Of a DNA stretch of 64,000 bases, positions 8,818 through 19,317 are shown piece after piece (the first letter of the stretch is position 1; every line of letters begins with the position of its first letter). The DNA is taken from NCBI GenBank assembly GCA_038231575.1, contig JBBRLB010000001.1:60695-124694 (forward strand). The letters are read 5' to 3'. Source of the DNA: CAITWF01 sp038231575 (GTDB lineage Bacteria; Verrucomicrobiota; Verrucomicrobiia; Opitutales; Opitutaceae). Under the pieces are notes generated by a model. It had not been told where the DNA came from. It worked only from the letters and a program-made list of their open reading frames with translations, and searched no databases. A program made the translations under genes and the position numbers.

Positions 8818-8887
8818 ATGAACAGAATTGACGGAATGAAAATTAACGCGCCGTTGCTCTGAACTCACTTTGTCGATTCGGTTCATT
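8817..8887. repeat. Imperfect 16-bp inverted repeat between ABM gene and deoA
   Basis: Arms at 8817-8832 and 8872-8887 are inverted copies with two mismatches, separated by 39 bases. The segment is noticeably AT-richer than its surroundings. It may form a stem at the end of the ABM transcript or be a remnant of an intergenic repeat. Confidence 0.45.
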
Positions 8888-8898
8888 TTGTTTATATC

Positions 8899-10215
8899 AT
8901 GAGCGTCGGACTTTTCCCCCAACACGTCATCGCCCGCAAACGCGATGGCCAGACGCTGACGCGCGACGAGATCGCATCCTTTGTCACAGGGGCGACGGAT
9001 GGCTCGTGGGCGGACTACCAGCTCAGCGCCATGCTCATGGCGATTTTCTTCCGCGGGATGACCGCTCAGGAAACCGCCCATTTCACGGAGGCGATGATGC
9101 GTTCCGGGTTTGTCGCGGATTTATCGAACGTGAAAGCGCCGACGGCCGACAAGCACTCAACCGGCGGGGTGGGCGACAAAGTCTCGCTGCACCTCGCGCC
9201 CATGATTGCCGCCTGTGGCGTGGCGGTCCCGATGATTTCCGGCCGCGGGCTCGGCCACACCGGCGGCACGCTCGACAAGCTCGAATCGATTCCCGGCTTC
9301 AGCGTGAACCTCGGGTTTGCGGCGTTTCGCACCCAGGTCGAAAAAATCGGCGTCGCGCTCATCGGCCAGACTGCGGAGCTGGCGCCGGCCGACAAAAAAC
9401 TTTACGCGCTCCGGGATGTGACGGGCACGGTTGAGTGCGTGCCCCTCATCTGCGCGAGCATCCTGTCCAAGAAGCTCGCCGAGGGCACGCAGGTGCTGGT
9501 GGGGGACGTGAAGTTTGGCCGTGGCGCGTTCATGAAGGACAAGGCGAAGGCCCGCGAGCTCGCGCAGACGCTGGTGTCGACCGCGAACGCGATGGGCACG
9601 CCGATGCGTGCGATACTGACTGCGATGGACGAGCCGCTCGGCCGCGCCGTCGGCAACACGCTCGAAGTCATCGAATCGATCGACTGCCTGAACGGTCGCG
9701 GTCCCGCCGACACGATGGAAGTCACTTACGCACTCGGCGAACAAATGCTGCTGCTCGCGAAGGTCGTGGCGACGAAAGACGAGGCGCGGAAAAAACTCGA
9801 GGCGAGCGTCACGAGCGGCGCCGCGCTCCAAAAGTTTCGCGACCTGATCGCCGCGCAAGGGGGTGACGCGCGCGTGGTCGACGAACCATCTCGCCTCCCG
9901 GCGGCGAAACACCAGGTCGCGCTCGCCGCGACCCGCGCGGGCTTCGTGACCGAGGTGGACGCACTCGGCGTCGCGCTCGCCGCGCTCCGCCTCGGCGCCG
10001 GCCGCGCGCAGACCGCCGACAAAATCGACCATGCCGTGGGCGTGAGTGCGCTGGTTAAAATCGGGGAGCGCGTCGAGTCCGGCGCGCCCCTGTGCGTGAT
10101 TCACGCGAACGACGAGCAGGCGCTGGCGGAAGCGAAGGCGATGCTGACCAAAGCGATCGTGGTCGGTGATGCGGCGGTCGCGGCGTCGAAGCTGATTGAC
10201 GAGATTATCGGCTGA
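8899..10215 (+). CDS. deoA: Thymidine/pyrimidine-nucleoside phosphorylase
   Basis: A 438-residue cytoplasmic enzyme that cleaves thymidine or related pyrimidine nucleosides with phosphate to free base and (deoxy)ribose 1-phosphate. The phosphate-binding KHSTGGVGDK block and the family signature SGRGLGHTGGTLDKLES (about residues 112-128) are intact. The C-terminal alpha/beta domain ends with the GERVESGAPLCVIHAN block typical of the PYNP C-terminal domain. Length matches the family. Whether it prefers thymidine (DeoA) or several pyrimidines (Pdp) cannot be decided. No SD is seen before the ATG. Confidence 0.93.
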   Translation: MSVGLFPQHVIARKRDGQTLTRDEIASFVTGATDGSWADYQLSAMLMAIFFRGMTAQETAHFTEAMMRSGFVADLSNVKAPTADKHSTGGVGDKVSLHLAPMIAACGVAVPMISGRGLGHTGGTLDKLESIPGFSVNLGFAAFRTQVEKIGVALIGQTAELAPADKKLYALRDVTGTVECVPLICASILSKKLAEGTQVLVGDVKFGRGAFMKDKAKARELAQTLVSTANAMGTPMRAILTAMDEPLGRAVGNTLEVIESIDCLNGRGPADTMEVTYALGEQMLLLAKVVATKDEARKKLEASVTSGAALQKFRDLIAAQGGDARVVDEPSRLPAAKHQVALAATRAGFVTEVDALGVALAALRLGAGRAQTADKIDHAVGVSALVKIGERVESGAPLCVIHANDEQALAEAKAMLTKAIVVGDAAVAASKLIDEIIG

Positions 10216-10218
10216 GGC

Positions 10219-10296
10219 ATCGCGGAAACGCGAAAGAGCGAAGGGACGGAACCGATTCCGCCTGTTCCGCGGTTCAGCTCTGTCGCGTTTGCGCGA

Positions 10297-10297
<1 letters not shown>
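10219..10297. terminator. Long hairpin between convergent deoA and ABC-F genes
   Basis: Arms 10219-10239 and 10277-10297 form a 21-bp inverted repeat with two mismatches, and the interior contains a further GGAAC/GTTCC stem. It lies exactly between two converging genes and touches the ABC-F stop codon, so a bidirectional transcript end is likely, although T-runs are poor. Confidence 0.5.
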
Positions 10298-12198
<1,901 letters not shown>

Positions 12199-12251
12199 CG
12201 GAACCGTCCAACACACCGATCCACCGGCGCGGCGTCAATCGCGCGCTTCAA

Positions 12252-13157
12252 TTACTTCGCCAGCGCCAGTGCGGCACACCCGGCCACGGCCAGCACGCCG
12301 CCCACGATGGCGCGGCGCGGCGGCCGGTCGCCTTCGAGGAAGAACGTGATGGGAATCGCGAGCAGGGGCGCGGTCGCGGCGATGGGGAGCACGATGCCGC
12401 TGGGCGTCGAGGCCAGAGCCCATTGATAGCAGCTCACGGCAATGACCGGCCCGGTGAAACCGCTCGCTAGAATCCACCACAGGCCATGCTGGCCGGTCGG
12501 CGGCGTCGGGGTGCGAGGCAGCCGCCGGAGGAGGCGCAGCAGCAGAAACCACACGCACACGAACACCAGGCCCGCAAGGATGCGGTGGTAGGCGGCGTTG
12601 AGGCCGAAGACGGGATTACGGGCGGACTCGCCGGCGGCCTCGGCAACGAGCACGCCCTTGCGGCTGACGAGCGCGCCGAAGCCTTGGCCGGCGGCGGCCA
12701 CCACGCCGAAGAGATAACCGATGGGCTGGACCGTCACGCGCGGGGGATTCCGTTTGCTCGGTGTGATGGCGATGACGACGCCCGCTAGAATCAGCACCCC
12801 CCAGCCGATTTGCGCGGCTTTCAAGGTGGTCCCCAGCCAGAGCCATTCGCCCAACGCCGCGATCGGGGCGGCCAAACATTGCGTCATCAGCACCGTGATG
12901 CGCGACCCGAGCAAAGGCAGCGCCGCGTAGACGCCCAAGTCGCCCAAGCCCATGCCGATGACGCCGCTCAACATGAACCAGCCGACGCTGGCGCTGGCGA
13001 AACCCTGTCCGATCGTGTGGGCGAACAAGCCCAGCACAAACGCGGCCGTGAGCAGCCGGCCCACATTGCCCCGGACCGGGCCGTTGGCGCGGATGTTATA
13101 GGTCCCGCAGGTGCCGGTCAGGGCGAAGAAAAAAGCGGCTAAAAACGAGGCAATCAT
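12252..13157 (-). CDS. EamA/DMT-superfamily transporter
   Basis: A 301-residue inner-membrane protein with about ten hydrophobic helices arranged as two EamA repeats. The end of each half is Gly-rich (LAAPIAALGEWLWLG in the first, PITFFLEG in the second), as usual in drug/metabolite transporters. Substrate unknown. The gene precedes the ABC-F gene on the same strand with a 53-bp gap and is divergent from the deoxyhypusine synthase-like gene. Confidence 0.82.
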   Translation of the reverse strand: MIASFLAAFFFALTGTCGTYNIRANGPVRGNVGRLLTAAFVLGLFAHTIGQGFASASVGWFMLSGVIGMGLGDLGVYAALPLLGSRITVLMTQCLAAPIAALGEWLWLGTTLKAAQIGWGVLILAGVVIAITPSKRNPPRVTVQPIGYLFGVVAAAGQGFGALVSRKGVLVAEAAGESARNPVFGLNAAYHRILAGLVFVCVWFLLLRLLRRLPRTPTPPTGQHGLWWILASGFTGPVIAVSCYQWALASTPSGIVLPIAATAPLLAIPITFFLEGDRPPRRAIVGGVLAVAGCAALALAK

Positions 13158-13286
13158 CCGTTCGTAAGAGTCAGAGGGACAGGGAAAAAGGTTACGGCGA
13201 GGTTATTTTAGCCCGTTGGCTGCCCGAGGCGACGGTTTTAAGGTGGCTAAGGGTTTCAGGCCGGTGGTATTCCTCACCGAACACTA

Positions 13287-14333
13287 ATGAAACCGAAACG
13301 CCAGACCAAGCGCCCGGAGGACCTCAATGCGGCGCTGGCCGCCAAAAAAGGGCCGGTCTCGCGATTCCTTGCCGGCAACTATCGCCACTTCAACGCCGCC
13401 GCGCTCCTCGATGCGGCCAAGGGTTACGAAGCGCACCTTTCCGCGGGCGGCAAGATGCTCGTCACGCTGGCCGGCGCGATGTCTACCGCCGAACTCGGCA
13501 TCTCGCTCGCCGAGATGATCCGCCGCGACAAGGTGCACGCGATCGTGTGCACGGGCGCGAACCTGGAGGAAGACATCTTCAATCTCGTCGCCCACGATTA
13601 CTACGAACGCGTGCCGCACTACCGGCACCTGACGGCGAAGGACGAGCAGGCGCTGCTCAACCGGCACATGAACCGCGTGACCGACACGTGTATCCCCGAA
13701 ATGGAAGCGATGCGCCGGATCGAGGCCGTGGTGCTGGAAGAGTGGGTGAAGGCCGATCAAGCCGGCGAACGCTACTTCCCGCACGAGTTCATGTATAAGA
13801 TTCTTCGCGGTGGTAAGCTGCAGAAGAGTTACCAGATCGATCCGAAGAATTCGTGGATGGTCGCAGCGTGTGAAAAAAACCTGCCGATCATCGTCCCCGG
13901 TTGGGAAGACGCGACGCTGGGCAACATGTATGCCGGCCATGTGATCAGCGGTGAGGTGAAAAACGTCCACACGGTCCGCACCGGCATCGAATACATGACG
14001 TGGCTCGCGGAGTATTACACGAAGACCGCGAAAAAACTCCGCAACGGCGAAGGCTCGATCGGATTTTTCCAAATTGGCGGCGGCATTGCAGGCGATTTCC
14101 CGATCTGCGTCGTGCCGATGCTCCACCAGGATTTGCAGCGCACGGGCGTCCCGCTCTGGGGCTACTTCGCGCAGATCAGCGACTCGACCACGAGCTACGG
14201 CAGCTATTCCGGCGCCGTCCCGAACGAAAAAATCACGTGGGGCAAACTCGGCGCGAAGACGCCGAAGTTCATCGTCGAGAGCGACGCGACGATCGTGGCG
14301 CCGTTGATCTTCGCGTGGGTGCTCGGGCAATAA
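13287..14333 (+). CDS. Deoxyhypusine synthase-like enzyme
   Basis: A 348-residue homologue of deoxyhypusine synthase, which transfers a 4-aminobutyl group from spermidine in an NAD-dependent reaction. Visible family blocks are TLAGAMSTAELGI, CTGANLEED, the glycine-rich QIGGGIAGDFP, and a C-terminal TWGKL in which Lys320 aligns with the catalytic lysine of the eukaryotic enzyme. Bacteria lack eIF5A, and bacterial members of the family include homospermidine synthases, so polyamine synthesis is a plausible role. The start ATG has no Shine-Dalgarno. It converges on the TetR gene with a 15-bp gap. Confidence 0.85.
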   Translation: MKPKRQTKRPEDLNAALAAKKGPVSRFLAGNYRHFNAAALLDAAKGYEAHLSAGGKMLVTLAGAMSTAELGISLAEMIRRDKVHAIVCTGANLEEDIFNLVAHDYYERVPHYRHLTAKDEQALLNRHMNRVTDTCIPEMEAMRRIEAVVLEEWVKADQAGERYFPHEFMYKILRGGKLQKSYQIDPKNSWMVAACEKNLPIIVPGWEDATLGNMYAGHVISGEVKNVHTVRTGIEYMTWLAEYYTKTAKKLRNGEGSIGFFQIGGGIAGDFPICVVPMLHQDLQRTGVPLWGYFAQISDSTTSYGSYSGAVPNEKITWGKLGAKTPKFIVESDATIVAPLIFAWVLGQ

Positions 14334-14348
14334 TTTGGCGGGCGGCGG

Positions 14349-14939
14349 CTAAGCAGTCGCGAGTTTCAGCAGGCTGGCGGCGGTTGCTTTTGCCGTGGCG
14401 GCGGACGCGGCCGAACCGGTTGAGTGGGCGGTCAGAATGGCGCCGTCGACGAGCAGGCTGAGCGCGTTGGCCAGTTCCGTCGGCTGCCGCGCGCCAGCGT
14501 TGGCGACCAATTCTTGGAGCATGGCGTTTACGGCCTGTTTGTGCCGCCACGCGGCTTGATGCACCGGGTGTTCCGGGTCGGGAAACTCACTCAGGGCACG
14601 GATGAAGCCGCAGCCCTTGAAGTCGGCGCTCTTGAACCAGACTGCCAGCCAGTCGAAGACCGCGAGTAATCGGCGGGTCGGTGAATTGCCAGCGGTTGCG
14701 ACCGCAGCTTCGAGGGCGGCGCGCACCTCGGCATCGAGCTTCCCGATCACTGCGACGATCAACTCATCCTTTGAGGCGAAATGATTGTAGAGCGTCATTT
14801 TCGCGACGCCGGCTTCGGCCAGCAGCGTGTCGATCCCAACGACGCGATAGCCGTCGCGGTAGAAGAGCCGCTGCGCCGTCGCCATGAGGTGAGCGCGTTT
14901 GGCCGAGACGGGTTCAGGCGCGGTGGCGGGTGAAGACAT
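14349..14939 (-). CDS. TetR/AcrR-family repressor
   Basis: A 196-residue one-component regulator. The N-terminal helix-turn-helix (about residues 14-60) shows the usual pattern FYRDGYRVVGIDTLLAEAG, then KMTLYNHFASKDEL. The C-terminal ligand-binding part contains GCGFIRALSEFPDP, which fits the TetR C-terminal clade found in many oxidoreductase-linked regulators. The ATG at 14939 is chosen; the upstream in-frame extension would run through both operators and into the divergent gene. It probably represses itself and the divergent PNPOx/DsrE/glutaredoxin genes through the palindromes next to its start. Confidence 0.9.
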   Translation of the reverse strand: MSSPATAPEPVSAKRAHLMATAQRLFYRDGYRVVGIDTLLAEAGVAKMTLYNHFASKDELIVAVIGKLDAEVRAALEAAVATAGNSPTRRLLAVFDWLAVWFKSADFKGCGFIRALSEFPDPEHPVHQAAWRHKQAVNAMLQELVANAGARQPTELANALSLLVDGAILTAHSTGSAASAATAKATAASLLKLATA

Positions 14940-14974
14940 GGAGCCAGGGTGGGAGAGTCGTGGGTGGGTCACAA

Positions 14975-15000
14975 CAAAATAGACAGGATTGTCTATTTTG
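14975..15000. promoter_or_regulatory. TetR operator 1 (26-bp palindrome)
   Basis: Arms 14975-14985 and 14990-15000 are perfectly complementary (11 bp each) around a 4-base centre, with the core TAGACA...TGTCTA. It lies 36 bp upstream of the TetR start in the divergent promoter region, the usual place for an autoregulatory TetR operator. Confidence 0.75.
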
Positions 15001-15015
15001 TTATTGCGTTCAGAT

Positions 15016-15029
15016 AGACAGGTCTGTCT
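15016..15029. promoter_or_regulatory. TetR operator 2 (AGACAG-GT-CTGTCT)
   Basis: A perfect 6+2+6 palindrome that shares the AGACA/TGTCT half-sites with operator 1. It is centred about 35 bp before the PNPOx-like start codon and is the likely control site for the rightward promoter. Confidence 0.7.
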
Positions 15030-15057
15030 TGTCGCTCCTCCGCCCCATTTTACCGCG

Positions 15058-15720
15058 ATGCCCCACAATTTTATCAGCACCACTTTCACCGACGCCGTCC
15101 ACCGGGAGCAGGAGGCCTACTACGGTCGGTCGCAGAAAGTGCCGCTGGCTCCCGGCCTGGACGAAATGGGCGCTCAGGAGGAGTTGTTCATCCAGCGGCG
15201 CGACAGTTTCTATCTGGCGTCGGTCAACTCCGACGGCTGGCCCTACATCCAGCATCGGGGCGGGCCGCGCGGATTCCTGAAATTTATCGACGGTCATACG
15301 CTGGGCTTCGCCGATCTTTCGGGTAACCGCCAGTTGCTGACTAGCGGCAACGTCGCCACGAACGATCGCGTGGCGCTCTTCCTGATGGATTACGCGCGCC
15401 GCGAGCGCCTCAAGATCATCGGCCACGCTGAGATCGTTTCTGCGAAAGCGAATCCGTCGCTCGCCGCCGAATTCGCGCCGGATGGAGTCCCGGCCCGGAT
15501 GGTGGAGCGGGTCTTTCGCATCCGGGTGACCGGCTTCGACTGGAATTGTCCAAACTACATCACACCACGTTTCACCGCCGACGAAGTCGAACAGGCGGCG
15601 GCGCCGCTGAAGCGGCGCATCGCCGAGCTCGAGGCTGAACTCGCCGCGGCGAAAAAGATTTTAGCCATCCCTTTCCCGCCAGATTTCCCAGCGGAATTCA
15701 CAACCAAAAACAGAAAATAA
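15058..15720 (+). CDS. Pyridoxamine 5'-phosphate oxidase-like flavoprotein
   Basis: A 220-residue protein of the PNPOx split-barrel superfamily, which binds FMN or F420 and often reduces or oxidises small molecules. Recognisable blocks are FYLASVNSDGWPYIQHRGGP (about residues 53-72), ADLSGNRQ and DRVALFLMDYARRERLKI. The C-terminal 50 residues form a short charged helix (Glu/Ala/Lys rich). The start at 15058 is the first ATG downstream of both operators. It heads a three-gene run with DsrE-like and glutaredoxin genes. Confidence 0.82.
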   Translation: MPHNFISTTFTDAVHREQEAYYGRSQKVPLAPGLDEMGAQEELFIQRRDSFYLASVNSDGWPYIQHRGGPRGFLKFIDGHTLGFADLSGNRQLLTSGNVATNDRVALFLMDYARRERLKIIGHAEIVSAKANPSLAAEFAPDGVPARMVERVFRIRVTGFDWNCPNYITPRFTADEVEQAAAPLKRRIAELEAELAAAKKILAIPFPPDFPAEFTTKNRK

Positions 15721-15739
15721 AACCCAAACCTAGCCCATT

Positions 15740-16102
15740 ATGAAAACCGCCATCATGGTTCTCTCCGATCCCAAGGCCGGCACCGAGGAAGCTCTCGGCC
15801 GCGTCTTCAACGCTCTCGCCGTTGCTCACGAATACAAAACTGCCGGTGAAACTGTGCAGGTGCTTTTCGCCGGCGCGGGCACGCGCTGGCCGGCGGCCCT
15901 GAACAAGGTGTCCCATCCGGCTCACGCGCTCTACAAACAAGTGCTCGATACGGTGGGTGGAGTTTCCTGCGCCTGCGCCGACGTTTTCGGGGCCGACGAC
16001 CAGGGTCTCGCGCGCATCACGACCAACGCTGTGCCCGGCACCTCGGGTCTGCCGAGTCTGCTCGCGTTGCAGCGCGACGGATTTCAGGTTCTGATCTTCT
16101 AA
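15740..16102 (+). CDS. DsrE-family small protein
   Basis: A 120-residue protein with the DsrE/F-like flavodoxin-type small fold: strand-forming KTAIMVLSDPKAG, then VQVLFAGAGTRW, and a conserved-looking CACAD block (about residues 78-82) that supplies potential sulfur-carrying cysteines. Relatives move sulfur as persulfides, but many family members have unknown function. It follows the PNPOx-like gene by 19 bp and precedes the glutaredoxin by 12 bp, so all three probably share one TetR-controlled transcript. Confidence 0.75.
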   Translation: MKTAIMVLSDPKAGTEEALGRVFNALAVAHEYKTAGETVQVLFAGAGTRWPAALNKVSHPAHALYKQVLDTVGGVSCACADVFGADDQGLARITTNAVPGTSGLPSLLALQRDGFQVLIF

Positions 16103-16114
16103 GCTCTTCGTGTG

Positions 16115-16372
16115 ATGAAACCTCCTCTCCCGATTCTATATACCAAAATTGGCTGCCCGTGGTGTGCCGAAGCCCGCGAAGTGCTCGACCAGCAGGGCGT
16201 CAACTATGTCGAGAAGGTCGTCACGACCGACGCCCACGCGCGGGCCGAGATGCAGCGCATTTCCGGGCAGACGAAAGCGCCCGTGCTCGACTGGTCGGGG
16301 GAGATCCTCGCCGACTTTGGCTCGGCCGAACTCGAACCGTTTCTCGTCGGTCGGGTGCCGGCATCGAGCTGA
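16115..16372 (+). CDS. Glutaredoxin
   Basis: An 85-residue thioredoxin-fold redox protein with the dithiol motif CPWC at residues 14-17, the cis-Pro region (TKAPVLDWSGEILADF) and standard length. It reduces disulfides or glutathionylated cysteines using glutathione. The annotated start is the ATG at 16115; a GTG one codon upstream is possible. It is third in the run after the PNPOx-like and DsrE-like genes. Confidence 0.85.
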   Translation: MKPPLPILYTKIGCPWCAEAREVLDQQGVNYVEKVVTTDAHARAEMQRISGQTKAPVLDWSGEILADFGSAELEPFLVGRVPASS

Positions 16373-16458
16373 GTCTCAGGCGCGAAGCTTGCGGTGCAGA
16401 TTGAAGCGACCCGCGCGTGCGGGCTTGCGCTGGTTCGGGCGCATGCGCTGATGGAGTG

Positions 16459-18621
16459 ATGCCCAACGCGCTCGCCCACGAGAAGTCCCCTTACCTGCGC
16501 CAGCATGCGGACAATCCGGTCGCGTGGCTGCCCTGGGGCGAGGCGGCGTTTGCGAAAGCGCGGGCGGAGGACAAACCGATTTTCCTGAGCATCGGCTACT
16601 CGACCTGCCACTGGTGTCATGTGATGGCGCACGAGTCGTTCGAGGATGAGGACATCGCGGCGCGGCTCAACGCGCACTTCGTCGCGATCAAGGTGGATCG
16701 CGAAGAACGGCCGGACGTCGACAAGGTTTACATGGCTTACGTGCAGGCGCTGACGGGTCATGGCGGCTGGCCGCTGAGCGCGTGGCTGACGCCGGAGTTG
16801 AAACCGTTTTACGGCGGCACGTATTTTCCGCCGGACGATCGGCCTGGGCGCGCGGGGTTTCCTTCGATTCTGCGCGCGATTGCGGAAGGCTGGAAAAATG
16901 AACGCGCCAAACTCGTCGCCGAGGGTGAGCGCGTGCTGGGTGCGCTGCGCGACCATCATAACGCGGCAAAACCCGAGCTGGAGCAACCGCTCGGGGTCGC
17001 CGGCGGGGCGGCGTTCGAGCAAGGCTTCCAGTATTTTTATGAGAACTTCGATCCGACGCACGGCGGGTTCGGCGGTGCGCCGAAATTTCCGCGCGCCTCG
17101 AACCTGCATTTCCTCTTTCGCGCTGCGGCGATCCAGGGGCCGACGACGGAAGTCGGGCAGGAGGCAATCAAGTATGCGGCGGCCACCCTGCGCGCCATGG
17201 CGCGCGGCGGCATCCACGATCAGATCGGCGGCGGGTTTCACCGTGACTCGGTGGACGAGGGCTGGTTCGTGCCGCACTTCGAAAAAATGCTCTACGATCA
17301 GGCGCAGATCGCGTTGAACTGCCTCGAGGCCAGGCAGGCGACCGGCGACGAGCGGTTCGCGTGGTTGGCGCGCGATATTTTCGATTACGTGGCGCGCGAC
17401 CTCACGGGGCCGGCGGGGGGATTTTTTTCCGCGGAAGACGCGGACTCGCTCGTAGCGCGTGGACAGTCCGAGCACGCGGAAGGGGCCTTCTACGTCTGGA
17501 CGGCCGAGGAGTTGCGAGAGGTGCTCGGGCCGGACTTCGCCTTGATCGCGACCCACTTTGGGGTGGAGGAAAACGGCAACGTGGCCGGCTCGCTCGATCC
17601 GCAGGGCGAGTTTGCGGGAAAAAATATCCTCGCGCAGCGGCGATCGCTCGCGGATTTGGCGAAGCAGTTTTCGCTGACACTCGACGAAGCCAACGCTCGG
17701 CTCTTGGCGGCGCTCGAAAAACTGCGTGCGGTGCGGGCGCAGCGGCCGCGGCCGCACCTCGACGATAAAATTATCACGGCATGGAACGGCCTCATGATTT
17801 CGGCTTTGGCGAAGGGGCATCAGGTGTTGGGAGCCGAGGGTGGGGAGCGACCGCCGGGCCATTCGTCCGAATCGTCGCGCCCGGCGGTCACGCCCTACCT
17901 TCGGGCGGCGATTCGCGCGGCGGAATTCGTCGAACGCGAACTGCACGAGGCGGGGCGCGGCGTGCTCTTCCGCTGCTGGCGCGAAGGTCGTGGCGCGGCG
18001 GAGGGATTTGCGGAGGACTACGCGTATTTCATCCAAGGGTTGCTGGATCTCCATGAGGCCTCGTTCGACGCGCGGTGGCTGGCGTGGGCAGTGAAGTTGC
18101 AGGCGAAGATGGATGAACTTTTCTGGGACGAGGCGCAGGGGGGGTATTTCAACTCGGCGGCGGGCGATGCGCATCTCGTGCTGCGATTGAAGGAGGACTA
18201 CGACGGAGCGGAACCGGCGCCGAGTTCCGTTGCGGCGCTGAACCTATTGCGGCTGGCGGCGATTTTTCACGACGACGCGCGGCGGGAGCGCGGCCGCCAG
18301 TGCGTGGAGGCGTTTCGCGCGCAGTGGTCGCGGGCGCCGCATGCCATGCCGCAGATGCTGTGCGCGCTGGAGCTCGCGCTGGAGGCGCCGCGCCACGTGG
18401 TGCTCGCGGGCGATCCGGCGGCGGCGGATTTTCACGCGCTGGCGGCGGTGTTGCACGAACGGCTCGGGCCGCGGCGCACGATGCTGCGGGCCGGGCCCGA
18501 GGTGCCGTGGACGTCTGCGATGATGCCGGTCGACGGGCGTGCGGCGGCGTTTGTTTGCGAGGAATACACCTGCCAGATGCCGGTCGTGGACGCCGCGGAA
18601 TTGCGGCGACGGCTGGGCTGA
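16459..18621 (+). CDS. DUF255 thioredoxin-fold protein (YyaL/SSP411 family)
   Basis: A 720-residue cytoplasmic protein. The N-terminal thioredoxin-like domain (about 1-170) carries CHWC at residues 50-53 in the conserved CHWCHVMAHESFED context. The remaining 550 residues form the six-hairpin glycosidase-like toroid typical of the family, with GGIHDQIGGGFHRDSVDEGW, FFSAEDADS and the GPE/FSAEDAD-like blocks. Family members are named after human spermatogenesis-associated protein 20, and their reaction is unknown. ATG 16459 is chosen because the N-terminal NALAHEKSPYL block is the family start. It lies 86 bp after the glutaredoxin and may belong to the same redox unit. Confidence 0.88.
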   Translation: MPNALAHEKSPYLRQHADNPVAWLPWGEAAFAKARAEDKPIFLSIGYSTCHWCHVMAHESFEDEDIAARLNAHFVAIKVDREERPDVDKVYMAYVQALTGHGGWPLSAWLTPELKPFYGGTYFPPDDRPGRAGFPSILRAIAEGWKNERAKLVAEGERVLGALRDHHNAAKPELEQPLGVAGGAAFEQGFQYFYENFDPTHGGFGGAPKFPRASNLHFLFRAAAIQGPTTEVGQEAIKYAAATLRAMARGGIHDQIGGGFHRDSVDEGWFVPHFEKMLYDQAQIALNCLEARQATGDERFAWLARDIFDYVARDLTGPAGGFFSAEDADSLVARGQSEHAEGAFYVWTAEELREVLGPDFALIATHFGVEENGNVAGSLDPQGEFAGKNILAQRRSLADLAKQFSLTLDEANARLLAALEKLRAVRAQRPRPHLDDKIITAWNGLMISALAKGHQVLGAEGGERPPGHSSESSRPAVTPYLRAAIRAAEFVERELHEAGRGVLFRCWREGRGAAEGFAEDYAYFIQGLLDLHEASFDARWLAWAVKLQAKMDELFWDEAQGGYFNSAAGDAHLVLRLKEDYDGAEPAPSSVAALNLLRLAAIFHDDARRERGRQCVEAFRAQWSRAPHAMPQMLCALELALEAPRHVVLAGDPAAADFHALAAVLHERLGPRRTMLRAGPEVPWTSAMMPVDGRAAAFVCEEYTCQMPVVDAAELRRRLG

Positions 18622-18714
18622 AATAAGCTGTTACGTGGAATGTTACGAACGCCGCGGGCTTGCTTTTCAAGGTTGCGACCGTGATAGACCCGCTCTGACC
18701 TAGCGGCCTTACTC

Positions 18715-19317
18715 GTGAAAATTCTCGCCGTCGAAGACGATGCTGTGGCCCGAGCCGTATTGCGGAAGGCGTTGCATCGCCTCGGCCACGAGGTCGTCGA
18801 GGCGACCGATGGCGCGGCCGCGTGGGAGCGGCTGGAGACCGAGCCGGTGCGTGTGGTCGTGAGCGACTGGATGATGCCGAACGCGGATGGCTTGGACTTG
18901 TGCCGGCGCATCCGCGGGCGCCCGGGCCAGGAATATATTTATTTCATCCTCCTCACGAGCCGCGATGCGACCGAGGACAACCAGCGCGCGGCCGGGGACT
19001 CGGGCGTGGACGATTTTCTCACGAAGCCGCTCGATCTCGCGGAGCTCTGGATGCGGCTGCGCGTGGCGGAGCGCATCCTCGGTTACACCAAGCAGGTTCG
19101 CCAGCTCGAGGAGCTGCTGCCCATTTGCTCCTACTGCAAAAAAATCCGCGACGACCAGAACTACTGGCAACAAATGGAAGGCTACATCAGCGAGCGCACC
19201 GGTAGCGATTTCAGCCACTCGGTCTGCCCGGACTGCTATACGCGCGTCGTGCTGCCCGAGATCGAGAAAATTCACGCGACGCAACCCGCGCCCAAGGCGC
19301 CGCCCACCGGTGAATGA
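18715..19317 (+). CDS. Response regulator with cysteine-rich C-terminal tail
   Basis: A 200-residue protein starting at GTG. Residues 1-120 are a receiver domain with the acidic pair at 8/9, phosphoacceptor Asp51 (VSDWMMPNADG), Thr in LLTSRD and Lys in FLTKPLD. No DNA-binding domain follows. Instead the tail has CSYCKKIRDDQNYW and SHSVCPDC (two CxxC pairs plus His), a zinc-ribbon-like motif seen at the end of some PAS and receiver proteins. An output by protein contact or metal binding is likely. Its 3' end overlaps slyX by 8 bp. No cognate kinase is adjacent. Confidence 0.85.
   Translation: MKILAVEDDAVARAVLRKALHRLGHEVVEATDGAAAWERLETEPVRVVVSDWMMPNADGLDLCRRIRGRPGQEYIYFILLTSRDATEDNQRAAGDSGVDDFLTKPLDLAELWMRLRVAERILGYTKQVRQLEELLPICSYCKKIRDDQNYWQQMEGYISERTGSDFSHSVCPDCYTRVVLPEIEKIHATQPAPKAPPTGE

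Noticed and set aside
14975..15029. Terminator hairpin for the TetR gene or upstream transcript
   Set aside because: The palindromes sit in a divergent promoter region, share half-sites and lack a T-run in context of a gene end; operator function fits better.
16204..18174. 656-codon minus-strand frame
   Set aside because: Antisense to the DUF255 gene; arginine-rich, no recognisable fold.
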